Notes under the pieces: model-generated
Seen by the model: only the letters and a program-made list of their open reading frames with translations
What the model was told of the DNA's origin: nothing
Database searches by the model: none
Translations under genes and position numbers: made by a program
Shown: positions 8,513-17,142 of the stretch, one piece after another
Layout of the letters: every line of letters starts with the position of its first letter
Numbering within the stretch: the first letter of the stretch is position 1
Assembly (NCBI RefSeq): GCF_030997045.1
Contig: NZ_CP116899.1
Location: 682,001-746,000 of the forward strand
DNA from: Microbulbifer sp. TB1203
GTDB taxonomy: Bacteria; Pseudomonadota; Gammaproteobacteria; Pseudomonadales; Cellvibrionaceae
Reading direction: 5' to 3'
DNA length: 64,000 nt

Positions 8513-9127
8513 TCACCGGAAGTCCACTTCCGGTACCTTCTCGGCGTCTTCATTGGTGGCCTGGAAGGTCTCGCGCAGGGGCATGTCCCGGTAGAGGAGC
8601 GCGTGCCAGATACGTCCTGGGAAAGTGCGTATCTCCCGGTTGTAGCGCTCCACGGCGGCGATATAATCCCGCCGGGCTACGCTGATGCGGTTTTCCGTGC
8701 CTTCGAGCTGGGATTGCAGGGCCAGGAAATTCTGGTCCGCCTTGAGGTTTGGGTAGCGTTCCACCACCACCATCAGCCGGGCCAGGGCGCTGGACAGCTG
8801 CGCCTGAGCGGCCTCGAACTGCTGCAGCTTGGCCGGGTCGTCGAGCATGTTCGGGTCCAGTTGTATGGAGCTGACCTTGGCCCGGGCCTCGGTCACCGCC
8901 TGCAGCGTCTCGCGCTCGTGGGCGGCGTAGGCCTTGACGGTTTTCACCAGGTTGGGAATCAGGTCGGCGCGGCGCTGGTACTGGTTCTCCACCTGGGCCC
9001 AGGCGGCTTTGACCTGCTCGTCATAGGTGGGGATATTGTTGATGCCACAGCCGCTGAGCCCCAGGGCCAGGAGGCCGAACAGGGCGCCCAGCAAGGCCCG
9101 GCGGCCGGCGGTGAACACTGAACGCAT
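8513..9127 (-). CDS. lemA: LemA-family lipoprotein
   Basis: 204 residues from the start at 9127 (MRSVFTAGRRALL). The signal sequence ends in a lipobox-like LGLSGCG, so this LemA is probably a lipoprotein. The LemA hallmarks follow: NIPTYDEQVKAAWAQVENQYQRR-type start, DLIPNLVKTVKAYA, and RYPNLKADQNFLALQ. The protein is mostly helical. It is the first gene of a four-gene operon with two TPM proteins and the PDZ protein and is divergent from yaeQ. Its molecular function is not established. A longer frame to 9196 has no signal-peptide logic and is rejected. Confidence 0.9.
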   Translation of the reverse strand: MRSVFTAGRRALLGALFGLLALGLSGCGINNIPTYDEQVKAAWAQVENQYQRRADLIPNLVKTVKAYAAHERETLQAVTEARAKVSSIQLDPNMLDDPAKLQQFEAAQAQLSSALARLMVVVERYPNLKADQNFLALQSQLEGTENRISVARRDYIAAVERYNREIRTFPGRIWHALLYRDMPLRETFQATNEDAEKVPEVDFR

Positions 9128-9208
9128 ACCGGATACCCGTATTTTGTCCCGAGACCCCAAGAATAGCTGGCTCCTGGATACAGCGGCGCCAACCAATAGG
9201 AAGCTGTA

Positions 9209-9745
9209 ATGGCATTAAAAGCGACTATCTTCAAAGCCCGGCTGCAGGTTGCCGACATGGATCGGGACTACTACGGCGAACACCAGCTGACCCTGGCACG
9301 CCACCCCTCGGAGACCGACGAGCGGATGATGGTGCGCCTGCTGGCCTTCGCCCACAATGCCGCGGACGGCCTGGAATTCACCCGCGGCCTGTCCTCCGAC
9401 GACGAGGCCGACCTGTGGCTGAGGAATCTCAGCGGTGAAATCGATCTGTGGATCGAGGTGGGCCTGCCGGCGGAAGAGCGCCTGCGCAAGGCCAGCGGCC
9501 GCGCCGCGCAGGTATTGGTGTACAGTTACGGGCGCCGCACCGCGCCGATCTGGTGGCAAAAACATCGGGATGCGCTGGCGCGCTTCGACAATTTGCGTGT
9601 CTACCACCTGCCGGCGGATGCCTGCGAGCAGATGGCGGCGATGGCGGCGCGCAATATGGAACTGAATGTGACCATCCAGGATGGCCAGCTCTGGCTCAGC
9701 TCCGATACACAGAGCGTGGAAGTCACCCCGGAAATTTGGAAATAG
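9209..9745 (+). CDS. yaeQ: YaeQ family protein
   Basis: 178 residues, the family's usual length. Signatures include the start MALKATIFKARLQVADMDRD, then YGEHQLTLARHPSETDERMM and WIEVGLPAEERLRKAS. YaeQ has a PD-(D/E)XK-like fold and has been proposed to compensate for RfaH loss, but its activity is not clear. It is divergent from lemA and upstream of yajQ with a 15-base gap, possibly forming a small operon. Confidence 0.93.
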   Translation: MALKATIFKARLQVADMDRDYYGEHQLTLARHPSETDERMMVRLLAFAHNAADGLEFTRGLSSDDEADLWLRNLSGEIDLWIEVGLPAEERLRKASGRAAQVLVYSYGRRTAPIWWQKHRDALARFDNLRVYHLPADACEQMAAMAARNMELNVTIQDGQLWLSSDTQSVEVTPEIWK

Positions 9746-9760
9746 CAAACGGAGAATAAT

Positions 9761-10243
9761 ATGCCTTCCTTCGACATAGTGTCCGAAGTGGACAAGCATC
9801 AGCTCACCAACGCCGTGGACCAGGTAAATCGCACGGTGACCAACCGCTTCGACTTCAAGGGGGTGGACGCCGAGGTGGAGATGAACGATTTTTCCCTGGT
9901 GGTGCGCGCCGAGGCGGATATCCAGGTGGACCAGATGGTGGACATGCTGCGCGGGGCGCTGATCAAGTGCGATATCGATCCGCTGGCCATGGAGGTGGGT
10001 GAGAAAGAGCAATCCGGCAAACAAGTGAAGGTGCCGGTCACCTTGAAAAACGGCCTGGACAAAGAACTGTCAAAAAAGATCATTAAAATGATCAAGGACG
10101 AAAAACTCAAGGTGCAGGCGGCGATCCAGGGCGACCAGGTGCGTGTCACCGGCAAGAAGCGCGACGACCTGCAGCAGGTGATCGCCATGCTGCGGGGGAA
10201 GGAACTGGATCAGCCCCTGCAATTCAATAACTTCCGCGATTGA
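9761..10243 (+). CDS. yajQ: YajQ family nucleotide-binding protein
   Basis: 160 residues, full length. The start MPSFDIVSEVDKHQLTNAVD and FDFKGVDAEVEMNDFSL are diagnostic, and the C-terminus ends KELDQPLQFNNFRD as in other members. Two ferredoxin-like domains bind nucleotides; the Xanthomonas homologue binds cyclic-di-GMP. GGAGA lies upstream of the ATG. The stop codon overlaps a possible TTG start of the next gene. Confidence 0.96.
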   Translation: MPSFDIVSEVDKHQLTNAVDQVNRTVTNRFDFKGVDAEVEMNDFSLVVRAEADIQVDQMVDMLRGALIKCDIDPLAMEVGEKEQSGKQVKVPVTLKNGLDKELSKKIIKMIKDEKLKVQAAIQGDQVRVTGKKRDDLQQVIAMLRGKELDQPLQFNNFRD

Positions 10244-11229
10244 TCACTGGAATCCTTTTGCTTAGAAATCTTCTGCTGGGCGGCCTGCTGACATTGCTGC
10301 CGCCCTTCGTATCGGCGGCTCCCGTACACCCCGCGCAATTACTGGCAAGCTACTGGCTGAATGACAGCGCCGGCCTGGATATTTCCGGGCTGAGCTTTTG
10401 CAATGGCGAATTGCTGGCGGTATCCGACAAAAATTCTGCGGACATCTATGCCCTGGACCTGGCCGGGCAGGGCGCTGCGCTGGTTTCCCGCACCCGCCTG
10501 CAAGGCCTGAATGTGCCGGACGGGGAATCGGCGGGCCCGATGGCGGCACTACTGGATCTGGTCCGCGACGGCCAGGCGATGGATTTCGAGGGTATCAGCT
10601 GCGACGGCGATACTGCCTATCTGCTGAGCGAGCGCTACAACCGCCTCGCGCGGCTGGAGGCCAATGGGTCGGTTGCCTGGCTGCCGTACCGCTGGGCCGC
10701 GGAGGCGCGCGAGCGCGGTTACCTGCAGAAGGCCAACGCCGCCGGCGAGGGACTGGTAAAGGCCGGCGACGATTTCTGGATCGCCATGGAGCGGGAACCC
10801 CGGGGCCTGGTGCGGCTGCGCGCCGACACCGCACCGGCAATATTCTCCATTCCCCCGGTGGCTGGCCTGGATTTCCGGGATCGCTCCGAGGACATCACCG
10901 GCCTCGCCTACTATGACGGTGCGCTCTTCACCCTGGAGCGCAACGCCTTCGCCGTATGCCGACGCTCCCCGGAAACCCTGCGCGCGCAGTGGTGCATCGA
11001 CTACCGGGCGATCGAAGAGGCCCCGAAATTCGTCTACCGGGAAACCCGCTACGGCAAGGGCGAGGGACTGGCGGTGGACGCCAGCGGCATCCACGTGGTG
11101 CTGGACAACAACAACGTCGCCCGCGCCGCCGACCCGAACGACCGCCGCGCGCTGCTGCTGCATTTCCGGTTCCCCCTGGGAACGCCGAGCTCGGGAGCGC
11201 CCGCCGCCAGCTCGGCAAGCGGGCCATAG
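10240..11229 (+). CDS. Exported esterase-like/phytase-like protein
   Basis: About 329 residues; the start is uncertain (TTG at 10240 or TTG at 10258; neither has a strong ribosome site). A signal peptide is clear (LLLGGLLTLLPPFVSAAP). The body shows repeated beta-propeller-like blades (GLDISGLSFCNGELLAVSD, DFEGISCDGDTAYLLSE, DITGLAYYDGALFTLER, GEGLAVDASGIHVVLD) like the esterase-like phytase group. Periplasmic location is likely. The last ~17 residues (Ser/Ala/Gly/Pro-rich) are encoded by a dispersed repeat, so the native C-terminus may have been replaced. The substrate is unknown. Confidence 0.7.
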   Translation: MITGILLLRNLLLGGLLTLLPPFVSAAPVHPAQLLASYWLNDSAGLDISGLSFCNGELLAVSDKNSADIYALDLAGQGAALVSRTRLQGLNVPDGESAGPMAALLDLVRDGQAMDFEGISCDGDTAYLLSERYNRLARLEANGSVAWLPYRWAAEARERGYLQKANAAGEGLVKAGDDFWIAMEREPRGLVRLRADTAPAIFSIPPVAGLDFRDRSEDITGLAYYDGALFTLERNAFAVCRRSPETLRAQWCIDYRAIEEAPKFVYRETRYGKGEGLAVDASGIHVVLDNNNVARAADPNDRRALLLHFRFPLGTPSSGAPAASSASGP

Positions 11230-11240
11230 GCCCGCCGCCT
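11174..11240. repeat. Dispersed GCTCGGCAAGCGGGCC repeat over a gene end
   Basis: GGGAACGCCGAGCTCGG followed by CAGCTCGGCAAGCGGGCC and AGGCCCGCC matches the repeat at 59010-59055 after acpS. The internal palindromes (GAGCTC; GCGGGCC...GGCCCGC) can form a hairpin that might act as a transcription stop. It overlaps the 3' end of the phytase-like gene. Confidence 0.75.
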
Positions 11241-11256
11241 TTGTGAGGTAAAAACT

Positions 11257-11844
11257 TTGGCCCGGAAACAACTGATCACCCTCCTCGAAGAAGTCCGCCA
11301 CTGCCGCCTCTGCGAAGACCAGCTCCCCCTCGGTCCCAACCCGGTAGTGCGCGCCGCAAAATCCGCGCGCCTGCTGATCGTCGGCCAGGCGCCGGGCACC
11401 CGTGTACACGCCACCGGCGTCCCCTGGAACGACCCCTCCGGCGACCGCCTGCGGGAATGGCTGGCGATGGACCGGGATACCTTCTACGACGAATCCCACA
11501 TCGCCATTATTCCAATGGGCTTCTGCTATCCGGGCCGCGGCAAGGGCGGCGACCTGCCGCCGCGCCCGGAATGCGCGCCCGCCTGGCACCGGAAGCTATT
11601 GGAACAGCTACCGAATTTGCAACTCACTTTGCTGATAGGGCAGTATGCACAGCGTTACTATCTGCCCCACTGGTACGGGAGCATTACGGAAAACGTGCGT
11701 CACTTTCGCGATGCCCTGCCTTCGGGCTATTTACCGCTGCCCCATCCCAGCCCCCGCAATACCTTATGGCTGCGCCAGCGCCCCTGGTTCGAGGAGGAGG
11801 TGGTGCCCGAGCTGCGCCGACGGGTGAAAAAGGCACTGCGTTAA
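11257..11844 (+). CDS. Uracil-DNA glycosylase superfamily protein
   Basis: 195 residues. CRLCEDQLPLG near residue 16 resembles the cysteine-containing N-terminus of family 4/5-like enzymes, although a full iron-sulfur ligand set is not evident. The active-site region is VGQAPGTRVHATGVPWNDPSG, the second motif is LPLPHPSPRN, and the fold fits the UDG superfamily. The start is TTG at 11257 with GAGG upstream. It sits just upstream of the family 1 Ung gene, separated by a dispersed repeat, so two DNA-repair glycosylase-like genes are neighbours. Its substrate cannot be assigned from sequence. Confidence 0.78.
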   Translation: MARKQLITLLEEVRHCRLCEDQLPLGPNPVVRAAKSARLLIVGQAPGTRVHATGVPWNDPSGDRLREWLAMDRDTFYDESHIAIIPMGFCYPGRGKGGDLPPRPECAPAWHRKLLEQLPNLQLTLLIGQYAQRYYLPHWYGSITENVRHFRDALPSGYLPLPHPSPRNTLWLRQRPWFEEEVVPELRRRVKKALR

Positions 11845-11937
11845 CTCCCCTCTCCCGCTTGCGGGAGAGGGGCCGGGGGAGAGGGGATGGCATACCGACG
11901 ATGCCCCCTCGCCCTAGCCCTCTCCCAAGGGGAGAGG
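11845..11937. repeat. Dispersed CTCTCCC/GGGAGAGG inverted repeats
   Basis: CTCCCCTCTCCCGCTTGCGG with GGAGAGGGGCCGGGGG forms a hairpin at 11845-11881, and a second related unit (CCCTCTCCCAAGGGGAGAGGG-type, about 11908-11938) follows. They belong to the same family as the duplicated units at 2119-2450. They sit between the two glycosylase genes and could attenuate transcription into ung. Confidence 0.75.
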
Positions 11938-11966
11938 GAACCGCGAGATACAGCCAAGGAAAAACT

Positions 11967-12689
11967 ATGCAGGTTCCAAACAATATAAAAATCCACCCCT
12001 CCTGGTACGCCGTCCTGCAAGACGAATTCGAAAAGCCCTATATGGAGCAGTTGCGCCAGTTCCTGCGAAAGGAAAAGGCCGCGGGCAAGGTCATCTATCC
12101 CCCGGGTCCGCAGATTTTCAACGCCTTCAACTCCACCCCATTCGAAGAGGTCAAAGTGGTGATACTGGGCCAGGACCCCTATCACGGCCCCGGCCAGGCC
12201 CACGGCCTCTGTTTCTCGGTAAAACCCGGCGTACCCGTACCGCCCTCGCTACAAAATATCTTCAAGGAATTGCAATCCGACCTGGGGATCGATCCCCCCG
12301 AGCACGGCTGCCTGCAGCCCTGGGCGGAGCAGGGCGTGCTGCTGCTGAATGCCACACTCACGGTTGAGCGGGGCAGGGCGGGTTCACACCAGGGGCGCGG
12401 CTGGGAGCAATTTACCGATGCAGCCATTCACAAACTGGCGGAGCAGCGAGAGGGCCTGGTGTTTATTCTCTGGGGCAGCTACGCGCAGAAGAAGGGCGCT
12501 TTTATCGATAGCAACAAACACCGGGTGATGCGCGCTCCTCACCCATCGCCGCTATCCGCCCACCGAGGTTTCTTCGGCACCCGACCTTTCTCTCAGGCCA
12601 ACACCTATCTGCAAAAAAACGGTGAAGAGCCGATCGACTGGGCACTGCCGGAGGCGGCGGAGCTGGATCATGTGGCGGTGGAGGTGTGA
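11967..12689 (+). CDS. ung: Uracil-DNA glycosylase, family 1
   Basis: 240 residues. Removes uracil from DNA to start base excision repair. Family 1 motifs are intact: water-activating GQDPYHGPGQAHGL (catalytic Asp), the Ser-rich loop PPSLQNIFKEL, and the minor-groove loop HPSPLSAHRGFFG. ATG at 11967 follows an AAGGA ribosome site. The 3' end of this gene (from about 12530) is repeated in diverged form at 24742-24905 on the far side of the defence island. Confidence 0.96.
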   Translation: MQVPNNIKIHPSWYAVLQDEFEKPYMEQLRQFLRKEKAAGKVIYPPGPQIFNAFNSTPFEEVKVVILGQDPYHGPGQAHGLCFSVKPGVPVPPSLQNIFKELQSDLGIDPPEHGCLQPWAEQGVLLLNATLTVERGRAGSHQGRGWEQFTDAAIHKLAEQREGLVFILWGSYAQKKGAFIDSNKHRVMRAPHPSPLSAHRGFFGTRPFSQANTYLQKNGEEPIDWALPEAAELDHVAVEV

Positions 12690-12733
12690 GGGGGCAACTA
12701 CCGGGGATTTTAGGAGTTCGCAGCCGGGCCGCT

Positions 12734-12758
12734 TGTAGGAGCGGCCGTTGGCCGCGAA
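12734..12758. repeat. REP-like palindrome, left side of defence island
   Basis: TGTAGGAGCGGCC, GTT, GGCCGCGAA: a short palindrome of the type dispersed in gamma-proteobacterial genomes. TGTAGGAGCGGCCGTTGGC is repeated in direct orientation at about 25109-25127, next to the RpiB-like gene, so copies bracket the island. The remaining bases up to hsdR show no gene. Confidence 0.75.
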
Positions 12759-12873
12759 GGGCCTGCCGGCAACCCTGGGCACCGATTACGGCCAACGACG
12801 GCTCTACCTCACGAACCGCGCCAAGACTCCCAGTGAGAAGCCATTTGCGCCAGCGCCCAAGCTGCAATAGCCT

Positions 12874-15699
12874 ATGTCCTTCTGTTTGCCGGATCACAAC
12901 AAGAAATCCAAAATGGTCACTGAAACCCTCAACCAGAACCCGGAGCAGCGTGCTCGCGATGATATCGACCAGCAACTGCGAGCGGCCGGTTGGGTGGTCC
13001 AGCATAAGGACACTATCAACTTCAATGCAGGGCGCGGCATAGCGGTACGTGAGTACCAGACGGATGTCGGCCCGGCAGACTATGTGTTGTTCGTGGACAG
13101 GCAGGCCGCAGGCGTAATCGAGGCCAAACCGGAGGACTGGGGTCACAAGATCACGGGCGCCGAAGAGCAGGCTGAGGGCTACGCCAACGCCAAGCTCAAG
13201 TGGATCAACAACCGGGAACCCCTGCCGTTCATCTACCAGAGCACTGGCGCCATCACCCGCTTCACCAATGGCCGCGACCCGGCCCCGCGCTCGCGGGAAA
13301 TCTTCCACTTCCCCCGCCCGGAAGAACTGGCCCGCTGGCACGAGCGCCTTGAGGACAACCAAGGCACCCTGCGCGAAGGGTTGAAAAAGCTGCCACCACT
13401 CAACACCGACGGCCTGCGCGACTGCCAGATCAAAGCCATCAACAACCTGGAAGCCTCCTTCAAGGACGACAAACCCCGCGCCCTGGTGCAAATGGCCACC
13501 GGCTCCGGCAAAACCTACACCGCCATCACCGCCGCCTACCGCCTGCTCAAGCACGCCAGGGCCAAGCGCATCCTGTTCCTGGTGGACACCAAAAACCTGG
13601 GCGAACAGGCCGAGCAGGAATTCATGGCCTACCTGCCCAATGACGACAACCGCAAATTCACCGAGCTATACACCGTGCAGCGGCTCAAGTCGTCCTACGT
13701 CGCCAGCGACAGCCAGGTCTGCATCAGCACCATCCAACGCATGTACTCGCTGCTGAAAGGTGAAGAACTGGACGAAGCCACCGAAGAAGACAACCTGGCG
13801 GAAAAGAAAGGGCTTAAAAAACAACCTTTGCCGGTAATCTACAACGAAAAGATCCCCCCGGAATTCTTCGACTTCATCATCATCGACGAATGCCACCGTT
13901 CCATCTACAACCTGTGGCGGCAGGTGATCGAATACTTCGACGCCTACCTGATCGGCCTCACCGCCACCCCGGACAACCGCACCTACGGCTTCTTCAAAAA
14001 GAACGTGGTCAGCGAATACGACCATGAAAAGGCCGTCGCCGATGGCGTCAACGTCGGCAACGAGGTCTACCTGATCGAAACCCAAAAGACCCAAAGCGGC
14101 GGCGTTATAGAAGCCAGTCAGCAGGTACAAAAGCGCGAACGCCTCACCCGCAAGAACCGCTGGGAAACCCAGGACGAAGACGAAGCCTACTCGGCAAAAC
14201 AGCTCGACCGAGACATCGTCAACCCGGACCAGATTCGCACCGTTATCCGCACCTTCCGGGACAAACTGCCGGACATCTTCCCCGGCCGGCAGGAAGTACC
14301 CAAAACCCTTATCTTCGCCAAAACCGACAGCCACGCCGACGACATCATCCACACCGTGCGCGAGGAATTCGGCGAGAGCAACGCCTTCTGTAAGAAGATC
14401 ACCCACAATGCGGACGACCCCAAATCCGTGCTCAACCAGTTCCGCAACGACTACGACCCGCGCATCGCGGTCACCGTGGACATGATCGCCACCGGCACCG
14501 ACGTGCGCCCGCTGGAATGCCTGCTGTTCATGCGCGACGTGAAAAGCAAGAACTACTTCGAGCAGATGAAAGGCCGCGGCACCCGCACCCTGGACAAGGA
14601 CGGCCTGAAAAAAGTCACCCCCTCCGCCAACAGCGCCAAGACCCACTACGTCATCGTCGATGCCATCGGCGTAACCCGATCCCTGAAAACTGCCAGCCAG
14701 CCGCTGATCACCAAACCCGGCATCTCCCTCAAGGAACTGGCCATGGGCGTAATGATGGGCGCCGCCCGCGACGAAGACAGCGTCTCCTCCCTGGCGGGCC
14801 GCCTCGCCCGCCTCGACAAACAACTGGACGACAAAGACCGCGCCCGCATCAGCGAAAAAGCCGATGGCATACCGCTAACCCTCATCGTTGGCGAACTGCT
14901 CAACGCCATCAACCCGGACGTGGTGGAACAGAAAGCCTGCGAAATTGCCCGGGTACCGGCGGACAGCAACCCCGGCGACGACGCCCGGGACAAGGCCCGC
15001 GACCAACTGGTAGGGGAGGCTGCCAAGGTCTTCAACGGCGAGCTGATCGAACTGATCGACACCATCCGCCGCGAAAAGGAACAGACCATCGTCCACGAAG
15101 ACCTGGACGAGGTACTGAAAGCGGAGTGGGCCGGTGAAACCCGGGCCAACGCCGAGGCCCTGGTGCAGGACTTCACCGACTACCTGAACCAGCACCGCGA
15201 CCAGATCGAAGCCCTGGCCATCTACTTCCAGACCCCGGCCCGCCGGAGCGAAGTCACTTTTGAGATGATCAAAACCCTGCTGGACGCCCTGCAACAGGAC
15301 AGGCCCAAACTGGCCCCCCTGCGCGTCTGGCAGGCCTACGCCCATCTGGACAACTACCGCGGCGACAACCCAATCAGCGACCTGACCGCACTGGTGGCCC
15401 TGATCCGCCGCGTTACCGGCGTCGACCAGACCATCACCCCCTTCGCCGCCACCGTAAAGGAAAACTTCAAGCGCTGGATCTTCCAGCGCCACAGCGGCGC
15501 CGGCGAAAAATTCAACGAGGAACAAATGACCTGGCTCACCCTGATCCGCGACCACATTACCAGTTCCTTCCACCTGGAGCGCGACGACTTGGAAATGGCC
15601 CCATTCGATAGCAAGGGTGGGCTGGGGCGGATGTATCAGTTGTTTGGAGATCAGATGGATGGGGTGATTGAGGAGTTGAATCGGGAGTTGGTGGCGTGA
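12874..15699 (+). CDS. hsdR: Type I restriction enzyme R subunit
   Basis: Up to 941 residues (928 if translation starts at ATG 12913, which gives the more typical start MVTETLNQNPEQRARDD). HsdR supplies ATP-dependent translocation and cleavage. The N-terminal nuclease domain shows DYVLFVDRQAAGVIEAK. Walker A is GSGKT at residues 210-214 (long start), motif II is DECH at 338-341, motif III is GLTATPDNRT, and motif VI is MKGRGTRT. The C-terminus resembles the EcoEI-type R domain. It overlaps hsdS by 4 nt (GTGA). Composition is GC-rich like the core, unlike the hsdS target domains. Confidence 0.95.
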   Translation: MSFCLPDHNKKSKMVTETLNQNPEQRARDDIDQQLRAAGWVVQHKDTINFNAGRGIAVREYQTDVGPADYVLFVDRQAAGVIEAKPEDWGHKITGAEEQAEGYANAKLKWINNREPLPFIYQSTGAITRFTNGRDPAPRSREIFHFPRPEELARWHERLEDNQGTLREGLKKLPPLNTDGLRDCQIKAINNLEASFKDDKPRALVQMATGSGKTYTAITAAYRLLKHARAKRILFLVDTKNLGEQAEQEFMAYLPNDDNRKFTELYTVQRLKSSYVASDSQVCISTIQRMYSLLKGEELDEATEEDNLAEKKGLKKQPLPVIYNEKIPPEFFDFIIIDECHRSIYNLWRQVIEYFDAYLIGLTATPDNRTYGFFKKNVVSEYDHEKAVADGVNVGNEVYLIETQKTQSGGVIEASQQVQKRERLTRKNRWETQDEDEAYSAKQLDRDIVNPDQIRTVIRTFRDKLPDIFPGRQEVPKTLIFAKTDSHADDIIHTVREEFGESNAFCKKITHNADDPKSVLNQFRNDYDPRIAVTVDMIATGTDVRPLECLLFMRDVKSKNYFEQMKGRGTRTLDKDGLKKVTPSANSAKTHYVIVDAIGVTRSLKTASQPLITKPGISLKELAMGVMMGAARDEDSVSSLAGRLARLDKQLDDKDRARISEKADGIPLTLIVGELLNAINPDVVEQKACEIARVPADSNPGDDARDKARDQLVGEAAKVFNGELIELIDTIRREKEQTIVHEDLDEVLKAEWAGETRANAEALVQDFTDYLNQHRDQIEALAIYFQTPARRSEVTFEMIKTLLDALQQDRPKLAPLRVWQAYAHLDNYRGDNPISDLTALVALIRRVTGVDQTITPFAATVKENFKRWIFQRHSGAGEKFNEEQMTWLTLIRDHITSSFHLERDDLEMAPFDSKGGLGRMYQLFGDQMDGVIEELNRELVA

Positions 15700-17096
15700 G
15701 AGATAGCAGTTTGGATCAAGACACATTACCGTCCCATTGGGAAGGTTCTACAGTCGGTGAGCTCTACGAGCTTGCTTATGGAAAAGGACTAGTTAAGAAG
15801 TTCAGAAAAGAAGACGGCCCTTATCCTGTATATGGATCAAATGGGGTTGTTGGTTATCACGATAGTTATGTAACGGAAGGGCCGGTTGTTATCGTCGGCC
15901 GAAAAGGAGCTGCTGGGGAAGTACATTTTTCTCCAGGAAATTGTTGGCCGATAGATACGACCTACTTTGTTAAGCCCAAGAAAGCTGTTGATGAAAAATT
16001 TACATACTATTTACTCAAGAGTCTTCGCCTAAAGCAGTTTGAAACATCCACTGCTATTCCGGGTTTGAATAGAGCTGATGCACACCGCCTGAGAATCGGA
16101 GTGCCTCCGCTTCAAGAGCAAAAGGACATCGTCGCCAAAATCGAAACCCTATTCTCCGAACTCGACAAAGGCATCGAATCCCTGAAAACTGCCCGGCAAC
16201 AACTCAAAGCCTACCGCCAGGCCGTCCTCAAACACGCCTTCGAAGGCAAACTCACCGAACAATGGCGCCAACAAAACCCCGACAAGCTTGAGTCCCCCGA
16301 ACAACTCCTCGACAGAATCCAGCAGGAGCGCGAACAACGCTACCAGCAACAGCTTGAAGAGTGGAAGTCGGCTGTCAAGGTGTGGGAAGAGAACGGCAAG
16401 GAGGGAAAGAAACCCTCAAAGCCAAAAGCACTTAAAGAGATATCCGTCCTAGATGGTGAGGTTCTTTCCTCACTTCCAGAATCTCCACCAAGTTGGATGT
16501 GGGGAAGGCTTGGTTTGATGACCTGTGGGGTTGAATATGGAACCTCGGCTAAATCCTCAGGGGAGGGGGATGTTCCTGTGGTGCGGATGGGAAACCTTCA
16601 GAGTGGAATTATTGATTGGTCTGACTTGGTTTTTACATCTGATAAGGAAGAGATAGAAAAATACTCATTAAAAGCGGGTGACGTTCTGTTCAATAGAACC
16701 AATAGTCCAGAGCTGGTGGGGAAAACAGCTATCTACAAAGGTGAGCGGGAGGCGCTGTTTGCCGGATATCTAATCCGAGTGAACCATATTTCAAGCATTG
16801 TGGATGGGCGATATCTCAATTATTTCCTGAACTCTTTAATAGCGAAGGGCTACGGAAATACGGTCAAAACAGATGGCGTTAACCAGTCAAACATTAATGG
16901 GGAGAAGTTGCAGGGGTATCCATTCCCATTTTGTTCTTTGGGGGAGCAGGTGGTGGTTGTAGATGCACTTGATGAAAAGGTTTCTGCTATTGACCGAATG
17001 TCGGATGAGGTAAGCTTGCAACTTGATAAGGCTGTAGCTCTCCGTCAGTCCATCCTTAAAAAAGCCTTCTCTGGCCAGTTGGTGAGGTTTTCTTAA
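15696..17096 (+). CDS. hsdS: Type I restriction specificity subunit
   Basis: 466 residues with two target recognition domains. TRD1 (about residues 5-135) starts LPSHWEGSTVGELYE and includes YPVYGSNGVVGYHDSYV; TRD2 (about 255-440) starts PPSWMWGRLGLM. The central conserved region (about 140-225, EQKDIVAKIETLFSELDKGIESLKTARQQ) and the C-terminal repeat (ALRQSILKKAFSGQLV) mirror each other. The two TRDs are visibly AT-richer than the conserved regions, as expected for swapped recognition modules. The start is GTG, coupled to hsdR. Its HsdM partner lies 4.8 kb away. Confidence 0.94.
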   Translation: MRDSSLDQDTLPSHWEGSTVGELYELAYGKGLVKKFRKEDGPYPVYGSNGVVGYHDSYVTEGPVVIVGRKGAAGEVHFSPGNCWPIDTTYFVKPKKAVDEKFTYYLLKSLRLKQFETSTAIPGLNRADAHRLRIGVPPLQEQKDIVAKIETLFSELDKGIESLKTARQQLKAYRQAVLKHAFEGKLTEQWRQQNPDKLESPEQLLDRIQQEREQRYQQQLEEWKSAVKVWEENGKEGKKPSKPKALKEISVLDGEVLSSLPESPPSWMWGRLGLMTCGVEYGTSAKSSGEGDVPVVRMGNLQSGIIDWSDLVFTSDKEEIEKYSLKAGDVLFNRTNSPELVGKTAIYKGEREALFAGYLIRVNHISSIVDGRYLNYFLNSLIAKGYGNTVKTDGVNQSNINGEKLQGYPFPFCSLGEQVVVVDALDEKVSAIDRMSDEVSLQLDKAVALRQSILKKAFSGQLVRFS

Positions 17097-17142
17097 TGAG
17101 AAATAATGCAGCAAAGAATATTGGAGGAGAGGGAAAAGGGTT

